In this document: one piece after another, positions 60,059 through 64,000 of the stretch
Position numbering within the stretch: the first letter of the stretch is position 1
Layout: each line of letters begins with the position of its first letter
From: Rhizobium sp. Q54
Lineage (GTDB): Bacteria > Pseudomonadota > Alphaproteobacteria > Rhizobiales > Xanthobacteraceae
Reading direction: 5' to 3'
DNA length: 64,000 nt
NCBI GenBank assembly: GCA_945907045.1
Contig: CAMDSH010000006.1
Coordinates: 1-64,000 of the forward strand
Made by a program: the position numbers and the translations under genes
Notes under the pieces: model-generated
Told to the model about the DNA's origin: nothing
The model's database searches: none
The model's input: the letters and a program-made list of their open reading frames with translations, nothing else

Positions 60059-60418
60059 ATGAGAACGAGCATTCCGGTTTCAACTACGGCAAACGTGCCG
60101 GTCGTACAGGCGTTTTTCGTGCTGGGCGCATTCATCCTGCGCGGGATCAAACAATTCGCCCGCGCGCTCAAGCACCGCCGCGACACCACCGTGCTTGCCA
60201 GGATGGACGAGCGCATGCTGGCCGATATCGGGCTCACGCGCGCGGATTTGCAGGATGCGATCAGCGTGATGCCCTGGAACGATCCGACCGCGCTGCTTCG
60301 CACGCGTGCGCTGGAGCGGCGGCTGGCCCGCCACGGCATTTCGCTCGGTCTGACGGCGCAAACGGATAGCGCCTTCAAGGCGCCGCCGACCGACAGGCCC
60401 GCGCGCCTGAGCGTCTGA
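60059..60418 (+). CDS. DUF1127 family protein
   Basis: This 119-residue protein has an N-terminal hydrophobic stretch (VVQAFFVLGAFILRGI) and the short DUF1127 motif RRDTTVLARMDERMLADIGL plus TRADL. DUF1127 proteins are small, often RNA-binding and linked to phosphate, nitrogen or stress control in Rhizobiales. This one is longer than the usual 50-70, with a C-terminal tail. ATG 60059 has GGAG seven bases upstream. It is likely controlled by the adjacent LysR. Confidence 0.82.
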   Translation: MRTSIPVSTTANVPVVQAFFVLGAFILRGIKQFARALKHRRDTTVLARMDERMLADIGLTRADLQDAISVMPWNDPTALLRTRALERRLARHGISLGLTAQTDSAFKAPPTDRPARLSV

Positions 60419-60492
60419 GACTAGCTACGGCCGGTCCCTCTCACTGGCCGCCGATCCGGCCCCGCGATTCCCCTCTCGCGGCTGGATCTTAA

Positions 60493-60531
60493 GCGCCCGC
60501 CCGGTTGCCCCCGCGGCGGGCGCATTTATTT
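60493..60531 (+). terminator. Rho-independent terminator after DUF1127 gene
   Basis: GCGCCCGCC (60493-60501) pairs with GGCGGGCGC (60515-60523) and is followed by ATTTATTT. The T-run overlaps the stop of the convergent membrane-protein gene. Confidence 0.75.
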
Positions 60532-61845
60532 CCGGCGGCTCCAGGGAACGAGCAGCACCGCGAACGGCGCCAGCCACACCAGCCGCGCGCCGTAGCGATC
60601 GTGCGGATTGGAAAGCGGCCCGCAGATGAATGCGTTGGCGAGAATCGCCAGCGTCACGGTGGCGGCGAGAAATCCCAGATCGGAAAAATCGTTTCGCTTC
60701 CAGCCGAGCCAGATCAGCACCGGCAGCAGCGCCATTGCTGCGAGCGCGACCGGCAGGTGCACGGCATTGATCGTTTCGAAATTGAGTTCGTCATGCTGCT
60801 GATGCGCTGCGCGCATCGCGGGCAGCACCGACGGCGTGAAGTGCTCCATGATGGTGTAGGTGTGCCAGAGGTCGGACCGCACGCCTTCGCCGGTGCGCAC
60901 GGCGACTATTTGTCCGAGCGCAGCGGCAAGCGCGGTCCTGATCTGGGCGCTCGGATATTCGATCACGCTGCCGAGCACGATGGTCCGCATCTCGTCGTCG
61001 AGTCCGGCGAAGCGCCCGAGCTTGTCGAACACGCCTTCGCCCCAGAGAAACGTATCGGCGTCAGGCGGCAGTTCGTTGCGATAGGGGCAGAGCTTGAGCG
61101 CAGGATCGGGGCAATGTTTCTCAAGATAGCGCGCGACAATGCCGTCTTGCAGCATGCGCGCGAAGACGATGGCGTAGCCGCCCGGCGTCCAAGCGATTTG
61201 TTTTGCGACGACAAAGTTTGCGCTCACCAGCATGACGGCACCAAGCGTCAGAGATAGAGCAGCGCGGACGATTGCGGCGCGCGGCACCAGCGACCGGTTA
61301 ATGAGCGATGCAACCAGCGCCGCCAGTACGAGCGCGAGCAGCAGCAGGAACGTGGCGCTGTGCGTCGCCGCCGCGAAGGCAATGAATACGACGAGCGCGA
61401 CGCGTTCTCGTCCGCTCAGGCGGTCCGCGTGCAGAGTGAGCAAATGCAGCGCCAGCACGGCAAGTCCGGCGAAAATATCGGTGAGCAAAATGCCCGCGAT
61501 CCACGGCAGTGTAGTCGTCAGCGTGAGCACGGCGATGGTGACAAGCAGCGGCCACGGGCGGCCATTGATTCCAAGCGCGCGCAGCACGAGCGACACAATC
61601 CACACCGTTGCGGCAGCTTGCAGCGCGACAACCGGCCAGAAGTTCAGCGGCCAACCCATTGCGACAAAAAGTCCGTAGGCGCCCGAGCGGCTGGGGACGA
61701 GATAGCCTTCGAACCAGCGCGCTAGATAGCCGCCGGTGTCGTACTGCAGCAGCGGAAAGCCGTTCCACAGCGCGGGCGCAAGCAGGATGAACGTTGCGGC
61801 GAGCGCAACGCCGATGCGGGCAGGGATGCTCATGATGCGCGGCAT
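60526..61845 (-). CDS. Large polytopic membrane protein, unknown
   Basis: This 439-residue protein has about ten membrane helices, with a large extracytoplasmic loop between about residues 220 and 340. That loop holds NELPPDADTFLWGEGVFDKL and SVIEYPSAQIRTALAAAL. The order recalls GT-C type glycosyltransferases, with an early loop LLQYDTGGYLARWFEGYLVP that includes Asp. No firm family is assigned. ATG 61845 is chosen; ATG 61833 is close. Confidence 0.65.
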   Translation of the reverse strand: MPRIMSIPARIGVALAATFILLAPALWNGFPLLQYDTGGYLARWFEGYLVPSRSGAYGLFVAMGWPLNFWPVVALQAAATVWIVSLVLRALGINGRPWPLLVTIAVLTLTTTLPWIAGILLTDIFAGLAVLALHLLTLHADRLSGRERVALVVFIAFAAATHSATFLLLLALVLAALVASLINRSLVPRAAIVRAALSLTLGAVMLVSANFVVAKQIAWTPGGYAIVFARMLQDGIVARYLEKHCPDPALKLCPYRNELPPDADTFLWGEGVFDKLGRFAGLDDEMRTIVLGSVIEYPSAQIRTALAAALGQIVAVRTGEGVRSDLWHTYTIMEHFTPSVLPAMRAAHQQHDELNFETINAVHLPVALAAMALLPVLIWLGWKRNDFSDLGFLAATVTLAILANAFICGPLSNPHDRYGARLVWLAPFAVLLVPWSRRK

Positions 61846-61976
61846 TTAGCGTCGTTTTCCGCGCCTGTCCATCGGCGGCAACAGCGGCTAATCGTAACCG
61901 CGGGCCTCGCACTCGCGCGCGGGCTTCTCTAACATGCCGCGGCACGGGGCGAGGACTTTAGGGAAGGCTGGCACGG

Positions 61977-62513
61977 ATGCGACGAATCCTCATCCTGCTG
62001 AGTGTGCTCGTTCTCGTGAGCGCGGCGGCGCCGGCGTGGGCGCAGACCGGCTTCGACCGGCGCGGCGGCGATTACACCAGCTTCCAAATTCGCAATGGCG
62101 ATCCCGCCGAATGCGCGGGGCGCTGCGAGCGTGATGCGCGCTGCCGGGCCTGGAGCTTTTCCTATCCGCGCACAGCCAGCACGCTGGCGACCTGCTGGCT
62201 GAAGAACCAGGTCCCCAGCCGGGCGGAAGACAAATGCTGCGTGTCGGGCGTGCGCGGGGCCGGCGTGATCGAGCCGCGCAAGGGGCCGTCGGAATTTTCC
62301 ATCGACCGTTTCGGCGGCGATTATCGCAGCTTCGAACTCACTGCCGATCCGGAAGGCGCACTTTGCAAAACCGCTTGCGAGGGCGAGAGCCGCTGCCGCG
62401 CATGGACCTACACGCGGCCGGGATATTTTGGGCCGAACGCGCGCTGCTATCTCAAGGACAGGATCAAGCCGCCGCGCACGAAGCCGTGCTGCATTTCGGG
62501 TGTTGTACGCTAG
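61977..62513 (+). CDS. Exported PAN/Apple-domain protein
   Basis: This 178-residue exported protein has a signal peptide (RILILLSVLVLVSAAAPAWA) and two PAN/Apple repeats. The first is FDRRGGDYTSFQIRNGDPAEC with CRAWSFSYP and CWLKN; the second is FGGDYRSFELTADPEG with CRAWTYTRPGYFGPNARC. Each has paired Cys that should form disulfides. PAN repeats bind proteins or sugars. An AGGGAAGG site lies 11 nt upstream. It is divergent from the polytopic membrane protein and 6 nt from the tldD stop. Confidence 0.88.
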   Translation: MRRILILLSVLVLVSAAAPAWAQTGFDRRGGDYTSFQIRNGDPAECAGRCERDARCRAWSFSYPRTASTLATCWLKNQVPSRAEDKCCVSGVRGAGVIEPRKGPSEFSIDRFGGDYRSFELTADPEGALCKTACEGESRCRAWTYTRPGYFGPNARCYLKDRIKPPRTKPCCISGVVR

Positions 62514-62519
62514 CTATTT

Positions 62520-63941
62520 CTAACCAGTGCCACCAACCGTAATGCGGTCCATCCGCAAACTCGGCTGCCCGACACCGACCGGCACTCCCTGGCCGTTCTT
62601 GCCGCAGGTGCCGATGCCGGGATCGAGCGCGAAGTCGTTGCCGATCATCGAGATGCGATGCAGGTCGGTCGGGCCGTTGCCGATCAGCATGGCGCCCTTC
62701 ACCGGCGCGGTGACTTTGCCGTTCTCGATCTTGTAGGCCTCGGTGCATTGGAAGACATATTTTCCCGATGTGATGTCGACTTGCCCACCGCCGAAATTCA
62801 CCGCGTAGAGGCCGTTCTTCACAGAGGCGAGAATTTCCTTCGGGTCGTGCTGGCCCGCGAGCATGTAGGTGTTGGTCATGCGCGGCATCGGCACATGCGC
62901 GTGAGATTCGCGCCGTCCGTTGCCGGTCGGCTTCATGCCCATCAGCCGTGCATTCTGCCGGTCCTGCATGTAGCCGACGAGAATGCCGTCCTCGATCAGC
63001 ACAGTGCGGTTGGTCGGCGTGCCTTCGTCGTCGATGGAGAGCGATCCGCGCCGCGAGGCAATCGTGCCGTCATCGACGACGGTGACGCCTTTCGAGGCCA
63101 CGCGCTGGCCCATCAGCCCCGCGAACGCCGAGGTCTTCTTGCGGTTGAAGTCGCCTTCGAGGCCATGACCCACAGCCTCGTGCAGCATGACGCCGGGCCA
63201 GCCGGAGCCGAGCACCACATCCATTTCACCGGCGGGAGCAGGAACAGCTTCGAGATTGACCAGCGCCTGACGCACGGCTTCGTCCACCGCGCCTTGCCAT
63301 GAGCCGGTCTCGATGAAGCGCGCGTAGCCTTCGCGCCCGCCGAAACCATGCCCGCCGGATTCCTGCCGGTCGCCTTCGCCCGCGACGACCGAAACATTCA
63401 GCCGCACCAGCGGGCGCACGTCGCGATAGGTCTGTCCGTCCGCGCGTAAGATTTCCACCACCTGCCAGGTGGCGGCGATGCTGGCCGATACTTGCCGCAC
63501 GCGCGGATCTTTCGCGCGCGCATAGGCATCGAGTTGTTCCAGCAGCTTCACTTTCGCCTCGAAAGCCGGCTCACCGAGTGGATTGTCGTCGCTGTAAAGC
63601 TTGCGGTTGGTACGGCCGGGCGCTTCGGCGTAATTGCCTTTGTAGCCGCCCTTCACCGCGCGCACCGCGTCGGCCGCGCGCGCCAGCGCGTCTTCCGACA
63701 GATCGGACGCATGCGCGTAGCCAACCGCTTCGTCCTTCACCGCGCGCAGGCCGAAACCTTGCGCGGTATCGTAGGTCGCCTGCTTGAGCCGGCCGTTGTC
63801 GAACACCAGCACTTCGGCCTGGCGGTATTCCAGAAAAAGTTCCCCGTCGTCGGCGCCTTCCAGCCCGCGGCCGAGATGATGCGCGACCTTGGTGCGGTCG
63901 AGCCCGGCGCGGTCGATCAGCGATGCAGTGGAAAGGTCCAT
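62520..63941 (-). CDS. tldD: Metalloprotease TldD
   Basis: TldD works with TldE/PmbA to cleave peptides such as microcin B17 precursors and other small peptides. The 473-residue protein has the zinc motif HEAVGHGLEGDF at about residue 257 (HExxxH) and the distal Cys region GIGTCGKNGQGVPVGVGQPS. Length and the start MDLSTASLIDRAGLD match the family. The partner gene is not in the window. The remaining 59 bases to the right edge hold no feature I can support. Confidence 0.95.
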   Translation of the reverse strand: MDLSTASLIDRAGLDRTKVAHHLGRGLEGADDGELFLEYRQAEVLVFDNGRLKQATYDTAQGFGLRAVKDEAVGYAHASDLSEDALARAADAVRAVKGGYKGNYAEAPGRTNRKLYSDDNPLGEPAFEAKVKLLEQLDAYARAKDPRVRQVSASIAATWQVVEILRADGQTYRDVRPLVRLNVSVVAGEGDRQESGGHGFGGREGYARFIETGSWQGAVDEAVRQALVNLEAVPAPAGEMDVVLGSGWPGVMLHEAVGHGLEGDFNRKKTSAFAGLMGQRVASKGVTVVDDGTIASRRGSLSIDDEGTPTNRTVLIEDGILVGYMQDRQNARLMGMKPTGNGRRESHAHVPMPRMTNTYMLAGQHDPKEILASVKNGLYAVNFGGGQVDITSGKYVFQCTEAYKIENGKVTAPVKGAMLIGNGPTDLHRISMIGNDFALDPGIGTCGKNGQGVPVGVGQPSLRMDRITVGGTG

Positions 63942-64000
63942 GGGTCTGTGCTCCGGAATGGCTTCCCAGCAAAGATAGGGTGCCGCGGGCGATTCCGCGA

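Noticed and set aside
1-64000. CRISPR arrays, insertion sequences, integrons or defence islands
   Set aside because: No regularly spaced repeats of 25-40 bases and no transposase, Cas or toxin-antitoxin motifs were seen in any frame.

Overview
The window is 64 kb of chromosome from a GC-rich alphaproteobacterium. It most resembles Hyphomicrobiales (Rhizobiales) of the Bradyrhizobium/Xanthobacteraceae type. The signs are the ethylmalonyl-CoA pathway genes, a PodJ-like polarity protein, class I lysyl-tRNA synthetase, plant-type glutamate-cysteine ligase, small Rhizobiales families (DUF6494, DUF6460, DUF1127, DUF3592), a match to the general-stress sigma EcfG promoter, matches to CtrA boxes, and short palindromic intergenic repeats of the kind common in this order. 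I see no transposase, integrase, phage structural gene, CRISPR array or rRNA. There is one tRNA, tRNA-Leu(CAA). This reads as core chromosome.

Layout. 0-5 kb: the end of putA, a small exported protein, a HisE-like pyrophosphohydrolase, a DedA protein and a Cys-rich exported protein. 5-9.7 kb: a possible catabolic locus, with two overlapping VOC (extradiol-dioxygenase-type) genes facing an oxidoreductase and a solute-binding protein. 9.7-18 kb: a PAS chemoreceptor, tRNA-Leu, dsbB, a PhzS-like flavoprotein, HNH nuclease, esterase, alkA, gluQ and a soluble hybrid histidine kinase. 18-33 kb: three key ethylmalonyl-CoA pathway genes, ecm, ccr and mcd, interleaved with membrane proteins and a chemoreceptor. 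33-44.6 kb: a family 3 binding protein, lysK, a 40-residue zinc-ribbon protein, a Tat-exported beta-carbonic-anhydrase-like protein, an S24 repressor, pyrD, a TPR-methyltransferase, a TauE/TIGR02186 pair and the PodJ-like protein. 45-54.5 kb: fatty-acid oxidation genes (two acyl-CoA dehydrogenases, thiolase, FadJ) with a chemoreceptor joined to the first. 54.5-64 kb: a RecD-like helicase, an arsR-arsC-aqpS operon divergent from gshA, LysR/DUF1127, a polytopic membrane protein, a PAN-domain protein and tldD.

How the genes work together. Beta-oxidation enzymes feed acetyl-CoA and crotonyl-CoA toward Ccr, Ecm and Mcd, which assimilate C2 units when the glyoxylate shunt is absent. All three pathway genes carry a TGCA-N-TGCA palindrome about 47-56 nt upstream of the start codon, which suggests one shared regulator, possibly PhaR. 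Arsenate reduction (ArsC) and arsenite exit (AqpS) sit back to back with glutathione synthesis. The gshA gene is preceded by a strong promoter, four predicted hairpins and a terminator-like stem, so it may have an attenuated leader or a separate small RNA.
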